Source of the DNA: Caldifarciminota bacterium
GTDB lineage: Bacteria > Hydrothermota > Tepidihabitantia > Tepidihabitantales > Tepidihabitantaceae
DNA: 17,903 nucleotides
Direction of reading: 5' to 3'
Assembly: GCA_016935775.1 (NCBI GenBank)
Contig: JAFGQF010000140.1
Span: 1-17,903 of the forward strand
Part shown: piece by piece, positions 1 through 13,343 of the stretch
Layout of the letters: every line of letters starts with the position of its first letter
How positions within the stretch are numbered: the first letter of the stretch is position 1
Position numbers and translations under genes: made by a program
The notes under the pieces: generated by a model
What the model saw: the letters and a program-made list of their open reading frames with translations, nothing else
The model's database searches: none
Told to the model about the DNA's origin: nothing

Positions 1-1
1 G

Positions 2-1471
2 TTCGGCCGCGCGGGCGCGGGAATCGCGGCATTCGGGTTCGCGCTCTGCGGCATCCTCGTCTTCTACTCGGGCGCGCTGCTCTACGTCGAGCTGACCGTA
101 TTCCTGAGCCTGCTCGCGGTCTGGCTGGTGCTGGTCGCGGACCGACGCTGGTGGCGCTGGACCTTGGCTGGAGCCGCCTTCGGGCTGCTCGTCATCTGCC
201 GGCCCGAAATGCTGCTGCTCCTGCCCGCGTTCGGCGTCATCCTCTGGCGCCAGGGCCGAGGCTTGCGCAACGTGATGCTGCTGGTCATTGCCGCGCTGCT
301 GGTCATCGCCACGGTGCCGGCGCGCAACCTCATCGTCGCCCGCGACCCGGTGCTCTTCACCGGCCATTCGGGCATCAACTTCTACTACGGCAACAACCCG
401 GCGTCGGACGGCACCTGGCAACCCGCGCCCGAGCTCGAGGCGACTCCCGGCTTCTCCCACGCCCGGCTGGAGCAGGTCGCCCGCCGCATCAACGGCGAGC
501 AAGTCCCCTGGTCGCGGGCTTCGGCGCACTGGCTGAACAAGGGCGTCCGCTACCTCGTCTCGCACCCCGGCCGCGCCCTCGAACTGGCGGGCCGCAAGTT
601 CCTGTTGTTCTGGGCCGACTACGAGGTGCCCTCCAACTACTACCCCGAGACCGCCCGCGCCGGCTCCCTGCCGCTGAGACTAGCGTTCATTTCGTTCGGT
701 ATCATCGCCGCACTGGCAATCCCGGGACTAGTCCTGGGCTGGCGCGACCGAAAACGCAACTGGCCGGCATACCTTTTCGTGGCGGTCCACCTCGTCTCGG
801 CCCTCGCCTTCTACGTGATGTCGCGCCTGCGCGCCCCGGTCATCCCGTTCCTGCTGCTCTTCGCCGGGCTGGCGCTGGCCACGCTCTTCCGCGACCTGCG
901 CGCGCGCAGGTTCGGGCGACCGACCTGGGTCCTGACCGTCGCCGCGCTCGTCTTCGCCGGTTCGCTGCTAGTCCCGGTCCGGAAGCAGGAATACTCGTCC
1001 CAGGCCTGGACCCAGCAGGGCAACATCCTCTTGAGCCTGCGCCGGGCGAACGAAGCGAAGGCCGCGTTCGAGCGCGCGGTCGCGGCCAATCCGGCCAACC
1101 CTTCGGCCCGCTATTCGCTCCTGATGGTGCTGGCCGGGATGGGCCGCGCCGGCGAGGCCGAACAGCAGTATCGCGAACTGGTCCGCTGCTGCGCCGCCGA
1201 CCCGCGCGCCGAGCCGATTGTCCGGCTCGCCGGCGCCCGGGTCGCGGTCGCGCGCCGCGACTTCGGTGCCGCGCTCGCCGGCTACCGCCGGGCGATCGAA
1301 CTCGACCCCGGGAACCCGGAGTCGTGGTACCTGCTCGGCCTGGTCTACGTCAGCACCGACAGCCTGCCCCAGGCCGCGGCCGCGCTCGAACGCGCGCTCG
1401 AACTCGACCCGGGCCATTCCTCGGCCGCCGACATCCTCGGCCGCGTGCGGCAGCGCCTCGGCCGGCCCTGA
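2..1471 (+). CDS. Partial GT39-like membrane glycosyltransferase with C-terminal TPR repeats (5' end outside window)
   Basis: The frame is open to the left edge, so the start lies outside the window; 489 residues are visible and end at TGA 1469-1471. Hydrophobic stretches lie near visible residues 9-45, 54-82, 90-105, 226-246, 256-274, 278-296 and 309-325, indicating a polytopic inner-membrane protein. A soluble loop carries GINFYYGNNP (124-133), a pattern I associate with GT39/PMT-type glycosyltransferases that use polyprenyl-linked sugars. SRLRAPVIPF (274-283) resembles the Arg-rich segment followed by Pro in that family. After the last membrane segment, about residues 335-480 form TPR-like helical pairs, with AFERAVAANPANPSA and AIELDPGNPESWYLLG as clear repeats. 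The catalytic first loop, with its acidic residues, would lie upstream and is not visible, so neither activity nor substrate can be stated. An internal ATG at 128 would start inside a membrane segment and is unlikely. GT39 family is the best call; another polyprenol-dependent transferase is possible. Confidence 0.72.
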   Translation, partial: FGRAGAGIAAFGFALCGILVFYSGALLYVELTVFLSLLAVWLVLVADRRWWRWTLAGAAFGLLVICRPEMLLLLPAFGVILWRQGRGLRNVMLLVIAALLVIATVPARNLIVARDPVLFTGHSGINFYYGNNPASDGTWQPAPELEATPGFSHARLEQVARRINGEQVPWSRASAHWLNKGVRYLVSHPGRALELAGRKFLLFWADYEVPSNYYPETARAGSLPLRLAFISFGIIAALAIPGLVLGWRDRKRNWPAYLFVAVHLVSALAFYVMSRLRAPVIPFLLLFAGLALATLFRDLRARRFGRPTWVLTVAALVFAGSLLVPVRKQEYSSQAWTQQGNILLSLRRANEAKAAFERAVAANPANPSARYSLLMVLAGMGRAGEAEQQYRELVRCCAADPRAEPIVRLAGARVAVARRDFGAALAGYRRAIELDPGNPESWYLLGLVYVSTDSLPQAAAALERALELDPGHSSAADILGRVRQRLGRP

Positions 1472-1485
1472 GCCGCCCGGCCCGC

Positions 1486-1515
1486 TTGACTTCCGCGCCT
1501 CCCGGCTAAGATACT
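1486..1515 (+). promoter_or_regulatory. Possible sigma70-like promoter for recJ-pgeF
   Basis: TTGACT (1486-1491) is followed after 18 bases by GATACT (1510-1515), which matches four of six -10 consensus positions. The expected transcription start would fall at or next to the recJ GTG at 1520. No Shine-Dalgarno sequence is visible in the few bases before that codon, so the mRNA could be leaderless. The match is modest and may be chance. Confidence 0.35.
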
Positions 1516-1519
1516 ACCC

Positions 1520-3256
1520 GTGCCGACGGTAGTCCCGAGCCACAACTGGAACCTGCCCGACCCGCCCGGGCCCGAGGCCGCGCAGCTCGGCCGGGAACTC
1601 GGACTGCCCGCGGCCGCGGCCGGCCTGCTGCTGCGCCGCGGCTTCGCGACCGCCGACGAGGTACGCGACTTCCTCGACACTTCGCCCGCGCGGCTGCACC
1701 AGCCCGACACCCTGCCCGATATCGAACCCGCGACCGACCGCATCATCGCCGCGCTCGAGAAGAACGAGCGCATCTGCGTCCACGGCGACTACGACGTCGA
1801 CGGCGTCACCGGCACGGTCCTGCTGCTCACCGTCCTGCGCCGGCTCGGCGGCGAGGTCGTCTACTACCTGCCCCACCGCGAGGAGGAAGGCTACGGGATA
1901 TCGCTCGCCGGCGTCGAGTTCTGCCGGGAGCAGGGCGCGACCCTGCTCGTCACCGTGGACTGCGGCTCGACCGACATCGCGGCCGTGGCCGCGGCCCGGT
2001 CCGCCGGCATCGACGTGGTCATCACCGACCACCACGAGGTCAAACCCGAGCTGCCCGGCGCGCTGGCGCTCGTCAACCCGAAGCGGCCGGGCTCGACCTA
2101 TCCCTGGCCCGAGCTGGCCGGCGTCGGCGTCGCCTTCAAGCTCGCCTGGCGCCTGCTCAGCCGGCTCGAACGGCCGCGCGAGGAACTGACCGACCTGCTG
2201 GACCTGGTCGGCCTGGGCACCATCGCCGACGTCGTGCCGCTGCGCGGCGAGAACCGCATCCTCGCCCGGCTCGGCCTGGCCGCCATCACCGCCAACCGCC
2301 GGCCCGGTCTCAAGGCGCTGCGCGAGGTCGCCGGCATCGGCAAGGGCGCGGTCACGCCCTACCACGTCGGCTACGTGCTCGGCCCGCGGCTCAATGCCGC
2401 CGGCCGGGTGGACCACGCGCGCCACGCCGTCGAACTGCTGCTCGCCCGCGACCCGGACGAGGCCGCCGGGCTGGCCGGCGTGCTCAACGAGCAGAACAAC
2501 GCCCGGCGCCTGGTCGAGAAGCGCGTCGTCAACCAGGCGCTCGATGAAGTCGAGCGCCGCGGCCTGCACCGGCGCCGGGTGATCGTCGTCGGCCGCATCG
2601 GCTGGCCGGCCGGCGTGCTCGGGCTGGCCGCCTCCCGCCTCGCCCGGCAGTTCGGCCGGCCGAGCATCGTCGTCAGCTTCGACGACGAGCCGGCCCGGGG
2701 CTCGGGCCGCTCGGTCAACGGCTTCGACCTCTACGCCGCGCTCGAATCGGCGGCCGACCACCTTGCCGGGTTCGGCGGCCACCGCTACGCCGCCGGGGTG
2801 AAGGTCGAGCGCGACCGGGTGGAGGATTTCAGCGCGGCCGTCAACCGCCACGCCGACGCGCTGCCCGACCACGTCTTCCAGCCCAGCCTCGACGTCGACG
2901 CGGTCGTGACCCTCGACGACCTCGACGAGCCGTTCGCCGGCCTGCTGGGGGAACTCGAACCGTTCGGCGCCGAGAACCGCGAACCGCTATTCGCCGCGCT
3001 CGGGGTCGAGGTCACCGGCTGGCCGCGCTGCATCGGCCGCCAGCGCGAGCATCTCACATTCCGCGCCCGGTCCGGCACGCGCGAGCTCGACGCGATCGCC
3101 TGGGGCCGGTCCGCGGAACTGCCCAACCTCGAACCGGGCGTGCCGGCGAGCCTGGACATCTGCTTCAACGTCGAGAAGCACACCTGGCAGGGACGGACAA
3201 CCACCCGGCTCGTCGTACGGGACATGCGCACCCCGGGCCAGTCCCCGGCCGCCTGA
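1520..3256 (+). CDS. recJ: Single-stranded-DNA-specific exonuclease RecJ
   Basis: The 578-residue protein is the usual size for RecJ (E. coli about 577). RecJ degrades single-stranded DNA 5' to 3' in recombination and mismatch/base-excision repair in the cytoplasm. DHH-family metal-binding motifs are present: DYDVDG (90-95), VDCG (146-149), TDHH (169-172) and IADVVPL (235-241). GPRLNAAGR (288-296) is a RecJ signature. The DHHA1 part contains SGRS (395-398) and GFGGHRYAAG (417-426). The C-terminal region should be the OB fold. The GTG start at 1520 puts the first motif at a normal distance from the N-terminus, but there is no visible Shine-Dalgarno. One oddity is GWPAGV (361-366), where RecJ proteins normally read W-H-x-G-V. 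pgeF follows after 9 nt, so the two are probably cotranscribed. Confidence 0.95.
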   Translation: MPTVVPSHNWNLPDPPGPEAAQLGRELGLPAAAAGLLLRRGFATADEVRDFLDTSPARLHQPDTLPDIEPATDRIIAALEKNERICVHGDYDVDGVTGTVLLLTVLRRLGGEVVYYLPHREEEGYGISLAGVEFCREQGATLLVTVDCGSTDIAAVAAARSAGIDVVITDHHEVKPELPGALALVNPKRPGSTYPWPELAGVGVAFKLAWRLLSRLERPREELTDLLDLVGLGTIADVVPLRGENRILARLGLAAITANRRPGLKALREVAGIGKGAVTPYHVGYVLGPRLNAAGRVDHARHAVELLLARDPDEAAGLAGVLNEQNNARRLVEKRVVNQALDEVERRGLHRRRVIVVGRIGWPAGVLGLAASRLARQFGRPSIVVSFDDEPARGSGRSVNGFDLYAALESAADHLAGFGGHRYAAGVKVERDRVEDFSAAVNRHADALPDHVFQPSLDVDAVVTLDDLDEPFAGLLGELEPFGAENREPLFAALGVEVTGWPRCIGRQREHLTFRARSGTRELDAIAWGRSAELPNLEPGVPASLDICFNVEKHTWQGRTTTRLVVRDMRTPGQSPAA

Positions 3257-3265
3257 ACTCCGCCT

Positions 3266-4039
3266 TTGAGCGACTGGACGCGGCAGACAATCGGCGGCAT
3301 CGAGTGCTTCATCCTGCCCGCAGCGCCCGGCCTGCTGGTCGCGATGCTCACCCGCAACGACGGCGCCTCGCCCCCGCCCTGGGACTCCCTCAACCTGTCT
3401 TACCACGTCGGCGACGACCCGGCCCGGGTCAACGAGAACCGCGCGCGGGTCTGCGCCGCGCTCGGGCTCAGGTCGCTGGTCACCGTTCGGCAGGTCCACG
3501 GCGCCGGCATCCACGAACCCGGGCTCGAGCCGGGCACGCCCGACGCGGTCGAGGCCGACGCGCTCGTCACCACCCGTCCGGGCGTCGGGCTCGGCATCAA
3601 GGTCGCCGACTGCCTGCCCGTGTTCGCCTGGGATACCGGCCTGTCCCGGGTCGGGATTGCCCACTGCGGCTGGAAGGGCACGGTCGCCGGGCTCGCCCGG
3701 CTGCTGGCCGAGGAAGTCGCCCGCCGGGCCGGCACGACTGCCGGCCGGCTGCGCTGCGCGCTCGGGCCCTGCATCTGCCCGGCGTGCTACCCGGTGGGCG
3801 CGGAGGTCATCGAACGGGTACGACAGGCCTTTCCCGGGCAGGAGGACCTGCTGGTCGGGCTGGACGGCGGGCGAGTCGCGTTCGACATCCGCGCGGCCAA
3901 CCGCCGACTGCTGGCCGGGGCCGGCATCGAGGAAGCCGGGTCGCTCGACCGCTGCAGCTTCGAACAACCGGCCGACTTCTACTCGGCTCGCCGCGACCCG
4001 GTCACCGGCCGCAACCTCGCCGTCATCGCGCTCCGGTAG
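3266..4039 (+). CDS. pgeF: PgeF/YfiH family (laccase-domain, DUF152) protein
   Basis: This 257-residue protein belongs to the YfiH/PgeF/LACC1 family, first called polyphenol oxidase. Members have since been linked to purine nucleoside phosphorolysis/deamination (human LACC1) and to editing of peptidoglycan precursors (E. coli PgeF). Family landmarks are WDSLNLSYHVGDDP (39-52), RQVHG (75-79), VADCLPVF (113-120), HCGWKGTV (133-140), GPCICPACYPVG (167-178) and FYSARRDPVTGR (238-249). The metal ligands expected from the family, His78, Cys116 and His133, are all present. The usual GWRG reads GWKG here. The start is a TTG at 3266, 9 nt after the recJ stop. The family normally has about 20-25 residues before the TTR-like motif (here LTRNDG), which favours this start over the internal ATG near 3344. 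No clear ribosome binding site is seen, so translation is probably coupled to recJ. The exact substrate in this organism is unknown. Confidence 0.9.
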   Translation: MSDWTRQTIGGIECFILPAAPGLLVAMLTRNDGASPPPWDSLNLSYHVGDDPARVNENRARVCAALGLRSLVTVRQVHGAGIHEPGLEPGTPDAVEADALVTTRPGVGLGIKVADCLPVFAWDTGLSRVGIAHCGWKGTVAGLARLLAEEVARRAGTTAGRLRCALGPCICPACYPVGAEVIERVRQAFPGQEDLLVGLDGGRVAFDIRAANRRLLAGAGIEEAGSLDRCSFEQPADFYSARRDPVTGRNLAVIALR

Positions 4040-4054
4040 CTGGCCGGGAAAGCG

Positions 4055-4078
4055 GCGACCGCCCTTCCGGGCGGTCGC
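4055..4078. terminator. Perfect 10-bp hairpin between convergent pgeF and rpsG
   Basis: GCGACCGCCC (4055-4064) and GGGCGGTCGC (4069-4078) are exact reverse complements separated by four bases. The loop is TTCC on the plus strand and GGAA on the minus strand, the latter a GNRA-type tetraloop. It lies 15 nt after the pgeF stop and 27 nt after the rpsG stop, the only room for a terminator shared by both transcripts. No U-tract follows on the plus strand and only a short TTT on the minus strand. It may therefore act as a 3' stabiliser or a Rho-assisted end rather than a classical intrinsic terminator. Confidence 0.6.
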
Positions 4079-4105
4079 GCAAGCGAGGATACTGTCGGAG
4101 GCCTG

Positions 4106-4576
4106 CTACCAGCGGTAGTGGGCGAACGCGCGGTTCGCCTCGGCCATCTTGTGGGTGTCTTCCTTCTTCTTGACCGCCGCACCCTGGTTGTTGGCCGCGT
4201 CGATCAACTCGGAGGCCAGCTTCTCGGCGGTGGTGTACTCGCTGCGAGCCCGGGCCGCCGAGATAATCCAGGTGATCACCAGCGATTCGCGCCGCTTGGG
4301 CCTGACCTCCATCGGGATCTGGTAGGTCGCGCCGCCGACCCGGCGGGGCCGGACCTCGAGCACCGGCCGGACATTGGCCAGCGCCTTCTGGAACACGGCG
4401 TAGCCGTCTTCCTTGGTTCGCTGCTCGATCAGGTCCATCGCGCCGTAGAACACCTTCTGGGCGGCGGTCCGCTTGCCGTCCCACATCAGGTGGTTCATGA
4501 ACTTGCTGACGAATACCGAGTTGTAGCGCACGTCCGGCGGCGGGACGCGCTGCGGGGCCTTGCGTCGCCTTGCCAT
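4106..4576 (-). CDS. rpsG: 30S ribosomal protein S7
   Basis: This 156-residue protein is the standard length for bacterial S7, which nucleates assembly of the 30S head on the 3' major domain of 16S rRNA and contacts E-site tRNA. It starts MARRRKAP and contains KFMNHLMWDGKRTAAQKVFY, NVRPVLEVRPRRVGGATYQI and ARARSEYTTAEKLASEL, all typical of S7. Its ATG (4574-4576) lies 9 nt after the rpsL stop, as in the start of the str operon. It is the last gene of the minus-strand run. The usual next gene, fusA, is not there; instead pgeF converges on it. In E. coli S7 represses its own operon by binding the rpsL-rpsG intercistronic RNA. With only 9 nt here that mechanism would need a different site. Confidence 0.98.
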   Translation of the reverse strand: MARRRKAPQRVPPPDVRYNSVFVSKFMNHLMWDGKRTAAQKVFYGAMDLIEQRTKEDGYAVFQKALANVRPVLEVRPRRVGGATYQIPMEVRPKRRESLVITWIISAARARSEYTTAEKLASELIDAANNQGAAVKKKEDTHKMAEANRAFAHYRW

Positions 4577-4585
4577 CGCCGCCCC

Positions 4586-4963
<378 letters not shown>

Positions 4964-4964
4964 G

Positions 4965-7900
4965 CTATACGGCCTCCTGCTCTGCCTGTTTCGTATCCTC
5001 GCTTACCAGTCGCACGCGGCTGAACTCCCGGAACCCGGTCCCGGCCGGCACCAGCCGCCCGACGATGACGTTTTCCTTCAGACCCCGCAGCCGGTCAATC
5101 TTGCCCTGGATTGCCGCCTCGGACAGCACCCGGGTCGTCTCCTGGAACGACGCCGCCGACAGGAAACTGTCGGTCAAGAGTGCCGCCCGGGTGATACCTA
5201 GGAGGATCGCCTGGAAGCTCGCCGGCCGGAGGTTCTCCTCCAGCAACCGCTGGTTCTCGTCGTAGAGCCGGCGGCGCTCGACGATCTCGCCCTCGATGAA
5301 GCTCGAATCACCGGCGTCGATCACCTTCACCTTGCGCAGCATCTGCCGGACGATGACCGAGATGTGCTTGTCGTTGATCTTGACCTTCTGCAGCCGGTAG
5401 ACCGCCTGGATCTGGTTGGTCAGGAACTCCTGGACCGCCAGCCAGCCGCGAACCAACAGCACGTCGTGCGGGTCCACCGAACCCTCGCAGAGCTTGTCGC
5501 CCGCGTGAACCGCGTCGCCGGACTGGACCAGCAGGTACTTGCCGTAGGGGATGGAGTACTCCTTGACCGAGCCGCCCTCGGACGTCACCCGGACGATCCG
5601 GACGCCTTCCTTGGGCGCGCCGACCTCGACCGTGCCGTCGATCTCGGATATCGTCGCCGGGTTCTTGACGCGCTTGGCCTCGAACAGCTCGGCCACCTTG
5701 GGCAGGCCGCCGGTGATGTCGCGGGTCCGGCCCATCTCGCGCAGCAGCCGGGCCAGGGTATCACCGGGCTTGACCTCCTGCTTGTCGTTGGCGACCAGGT
5801 AGGCACCGGCCGGTAGCGCGTGGCTCTCCAGCTCCTTGCCCTTGTCGTCGACCACCGCGATGCGCGGGTGGCGCTTCTTCTCGCGGTCGGTGGTGATGAT
5901 CCGCTGCATCCGCTCGGTGCGCTCGTCGATGTCCTCGCGCAGCGTCAGCCCGACCTCGATGTCATGGTAGACGACGCGGCCGACCTTCTTCGCCATGATC
6001 GGGATCGAGTATGGCTCCCACTCGAACAGCGTGTCCCCCTCGACCACCGCCTGGCCGTCGGTCACCCTCATTATCGCGCCGGCCGGGACGCTGAACGGCA
6101 CGACCCGGTCCGCCCGCTCGGCCGCGGTGAGCACCAGCCGGCCGATGTCGAGCGCGACCACCTCGTCGTCGGTCTTCTTCGAGGTCGAGAGGTTCTCGAA
6201 CTTCACCGTGCCCGCGAACCGGGCGGTCGCCTTGGTCTGCTCGGCCGAGCGCTGGGCGACGCCGCCGATGTGGAAGGTCTTCAGTGTCAGCTGGGTGCCC
6301 GGCTCGCCGATCGACTGGGCGGCGACGATGCCCACCGCTTCGCCGATTTCAACCGTCCGGCCCGTGGCGAGATTGCGGCCGTAGCACTTCACGCACAACC
6401 CGTAGGGCGCGTCGCAGGTCAGCACCGACCGCACCAGCACCCGCTCGATGCCCGAGTCCTCGATCTCCTGGGCGGCGTCGTCGCTGATCTCCTCGCCCGA
6501 ACGGACTATCACCTCGCCCGACACCGGGTTGACGATGTCGTCGACCGCAAACCGCCCCATTATCCGCTCGCCCAGCGGCTCGACGATGTCGCCGCCCTCG
6601 CGCAGCGCGGTCAACTCCTGGCCGAGAATCGTCCCGCAGTCCTCCATCGTGACGACGACGTCCTGGGCGACGTCCACCAGCCGGCGGGTAAGGTAGCCGG
6701 CCTCGGCGGTCTTGAGCGCGGTGTCGGTCAGTCCCTTGCGGGCGCCGTGGGTGGAGATGAAGTACTCCCAGACCGACAGCCCCTCGCGGAACGAACTCTT
6801 GATCGGGGTCTCGATGACCTCCTCGCCGACCGTCCGGCGTTGGGGCTTGGCCATCAGGCCGCGCATCCCGCCGATCTGCGACGCCTGGGTGCGCGAGCCG
6901 CGGGCGCCGGAGTCGATCAGCATGAAAACCGGGTTGAACCCCTCGCGGTCGTGGCTGAGCCGCTCCATCAGGGCTTCCTCGACCTCGGCGGTCGCCAGCG
7001 TCCAGGTGTTGACAACCAGGTTGTACTTCTCCGAGTCGGTCATCAACCCGCGTTCGTAAGCCCGGTACACCCGGCGCAGCGACTTCTCGCTCCGATCGAG
7101 TATCTCGTACTTCTCCCTGGGGACAACCACGTCCTCCATCCCGATCGACAGGCCGGACCGGGTCGCCATCTCGAAGCCCAGCGCCTTGACGTCGTCGAGC
7201 AGCTTCGCGGTCGCGTCCAGCCCGAGGCTGCGGGCGCAGCCGTCGATCAGCGCGACCAGCTCGCCCTTGGCCACCAGCTTGTTGACGAACCGGAGTTGCT
7301 CGGGCAGGACCTCGTTGAGCAACACCCGGCCGACCGTCGTATCGTAGGGCTTGCCCTCGTAGTAGAACCGGATCGGCGAGTGGATCCCCAGCTCGCCGAG
7401 CGCGTAGACCGAATGCACCGTCGCGAAGTCGTCGAAGCACTGTTTCGCCTCGCCCAGGCTCGGCTTCGGCTTGGTCATGTAGTAGACCCCGGCGACGATG
7501 TCCTGGGACGGCGTCATCAGCGGCCGGCCGTGGGCCGGCGACAGGATGTTGTGCGCCGAGAGCATCAGCACCGAGCTTTCGAGGATCGCCTCGGGCGTCA
7601 GCGGCACGTGGACCGACATCGTGTCGCCGTCGAAGTCGGCGTTGAACGGCGGACAGACCAGCGGGTGGATGCCGATCGCCCGGTTCTCGGACAGCAACGG
7701 GAAGAACGCCTCGACCGATATCCGGTGCAGGGTCGGCGCGCGGTTCAGGAGCACCGGGTGGTCGTCGGTGACCTCCTCCAGCACTTCCCAGACCTCGGGC
7801 GCCTCCTTGCGGTACATCGTCTTGGCCCCGCGCTCGCTGTCGGCCAGCTTCTTCTCCTCGAGCCGGCGCAGGATCATCGGCTTGAACAGCTCGAGCGCCA

Positions 7901-8983
7901 TCTCCTTGGGCAGGCTGCACTGCGACAGCTTCAGCGCCGGGTCGACGACGATCACCGAACGGCCCGAGTAATCGACCCGCTTGCCCAGCAGGTTGCGCCG
8001 GAACCGGCCCTGCTTGCCGCGCAGCGCCTCGCAGAGCGACTTCAGCGGCCGGTTGCCCCGGCCGCGCACCGGCCGCGGCCGCGTCTCGTTCGAGAACAGG
8101 GTGTCAACCGCGTCCTGGAGCATCCGCTTTTCGTTCTTGAGGATGATCTCCGGGGTCTTGATCGACATCAGGTGCTTCAGCCGGTTGTTGCGGACGATGA
8201 CCCGCTTGTAGAGGTCGTTCAGGTCCGACGTCGCATAACGGCCACCCTCGAGCGGCACCAACGGGCGCAGGTCGGGCGGGGTCACCGGCAGCACGTCGAG
8301 AATCATCCACTCAGGGCGCGCGCCCGAGGTTCGGAACGCCTCGACCACCCGCAGCCGGCGCAACAGCTCGAACCGGCGCGACGCCTCGTGCTTGATCCGG
8401 GCGCGCAGCTCGGCCGCGAGGTCGTCGAGCTCGATCCGGGAAAGCAGTTTCTTCAGCGCCGGCGCGCCCGACTCGGCCTCGAAGCCCTCGAACCGGTCCT
8501 TGTTGGCGCGGTACTCCTCCTCGGAAATCAGGTCCATCTTCTTGTAGGTGGAAGTGCCCGGCTCGATGACGACGTGGGCCTCGTAGTTCAGCACCGTTTC
8601 GACCTGGTTGATCGACAGCGACAGCATCAGCCCGACCTTCGAGGGCGGGACCTGGTAGAACAGCGTGTGCGCCACCGGCACGACCAGCTCGATATGCCCC
8701 ATCCGCTGGCGCCGGACCGCCGAGGTGGTGACCTCGACGCCGCAGCGGTCACAGATGATGCCCTTGTAGCGAATCTTCTTGTACTTCCCGCAGTTGCACT
8801 CGTAGTCCTTGACCGGACCGAAAATCCGCTCGCAGAACAGGCCGTCCCGCTCCGGCTTCTGGGTGCGGTAGTTGATCGTTTCGGGCTTGATCACCTCGCC
8901 GCTCGACCAGCTTCGGATGATCTCGGGTGACGCGATCCTGACCTGCAGCGCGTCGAAATCGTAGAAGTCGCGGTCGCTGGTGA

Positions 8984-8987
<4 letters not shown>
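4965..8987 (-). CDS. rpoC: DNA-directed RNA polymerase subunit beta'
   Basis: The 1340-residue beta' subunit forms half of the RNA polymerase active cleft. The N-terminal zinc ribbon has Cys64, Cys66, Cys79 and Cys82. GKRVDYSGRSVIVVDP (335-350) and LLNRAPTLHR (413-422) are core motifs. The catalytic magnesium motif NADFDGD spans 449-455, with Asp451, Asp453 and Asp455. The second zinc site is formed by MEDCGT and the three cysteines of TCDAPYGLCVKC. The trigger loop region reads QSIGEPGTQLTLKTFHIGG, with Lys where E. coli has Arg933. After the catalytic motif the sequence reads DGDTMSVH instead of the usual DGDQMAVH. The start is GTG at 8985-8987, overlapping the rpoB stop in a GTGA tetranucleotide, which implies coupled translation. 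No large lineage insertion such as the E. coli SI3 is evident. Confidence 0.98.
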
Positions 8988-12946
<3,959 letters not shown>

Positions 12947-12947
12947 G

Positions 12948-13343
12948 CTACTTTACCTCGATCTTCGCCCCGACCTCTTCCAGCTTGCTCTTGATTTTCT
13001 CGGCCTCTTCCTTCGACGCGGCGTCCTTGATCGTGCTCGGCACGTTGTCGATGATCTCCTTGGCTTCCTTGAGCCCGAGCTGGGTCACCGCCCGCAGCTC
13101 CTTGAGAACCTGGATCTTCTTGTCGCCGACCGAAGCCAGGACGACCGTGAACTCGGTCTTCTCCTCGGCCTCGGCTTCAGCCGCCGCGCCAGCCCCGCCC
13201 GCCGCGGGCATCGCCCCGCCGGCAACGAAAGCCGGTGCCTGGATGTCGAACTTCTCCTTGAGTTCCTTGACCAGCACCGCGAGCTCGGCGACGGTCAGGT
13301 TCTCGATCTCCGTCATCAGTTTCTGGATCTTCTCGTCTGCCAT
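12948..13343 (-). CDS. rplL: 50S ribosomal protein L7/L12
   Basis: This 131-residue protein is the stalk protein that recruits and activates translational GTPases. The N-terminal dimerisation domain (about 1-35, LTVAELAVLVKELKEKFDI) binds L10. A long Ala/Gly/Glu-rich hinge spans about 41-62. The C-terminal domain begins KTEFTVVLASVG and contains GLKEAKEIIDNVP, the factor-binding helix region. It is slightly longer than the E. coli protein (121) because of the hinge. An AGGAGG ribosome binding site (13348-13353) lies 4 nt before the ATG at 13341-13343. This is among the strongest sites in the operon, fitting the need for several L12 copies per ribosome. Confidence 0.98.
   Translation of the reverse strand: MADEKIQKLMTEIENLTVAELAVLVKELKEKFDIQAPAFVAGGAMPAAGGAGAAAEAEAEEKTEFTVVLASVGDKKIQVLKELRAVTQLGLKEAKEIIDNVPSTIKDAASKEEAEKIKSKLEEVGAKIEVK

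Noticed and set aside
151..1509. 452-codon plus-strand frame overlapping the glycosyltransferase in another frame
   Set aside because: It is Arg/Pro/Gly-rich without membrane helices or motifs, while the overlapping frame has clear membrane segments and TPRs.
1514..2872. 452-codon minus-strand frame opposite recJ
   Set aside because: recJ carries all family motifs in order. The opposite frame is an Ala/Gly/Asp/Val-rich shadow with no identifiable domain.
5820..8930. 1036-codon open frame on the plus strand across rpoC
   Set aside because: Antisense shadow of rpoC with the same biased composition and no family motifs.
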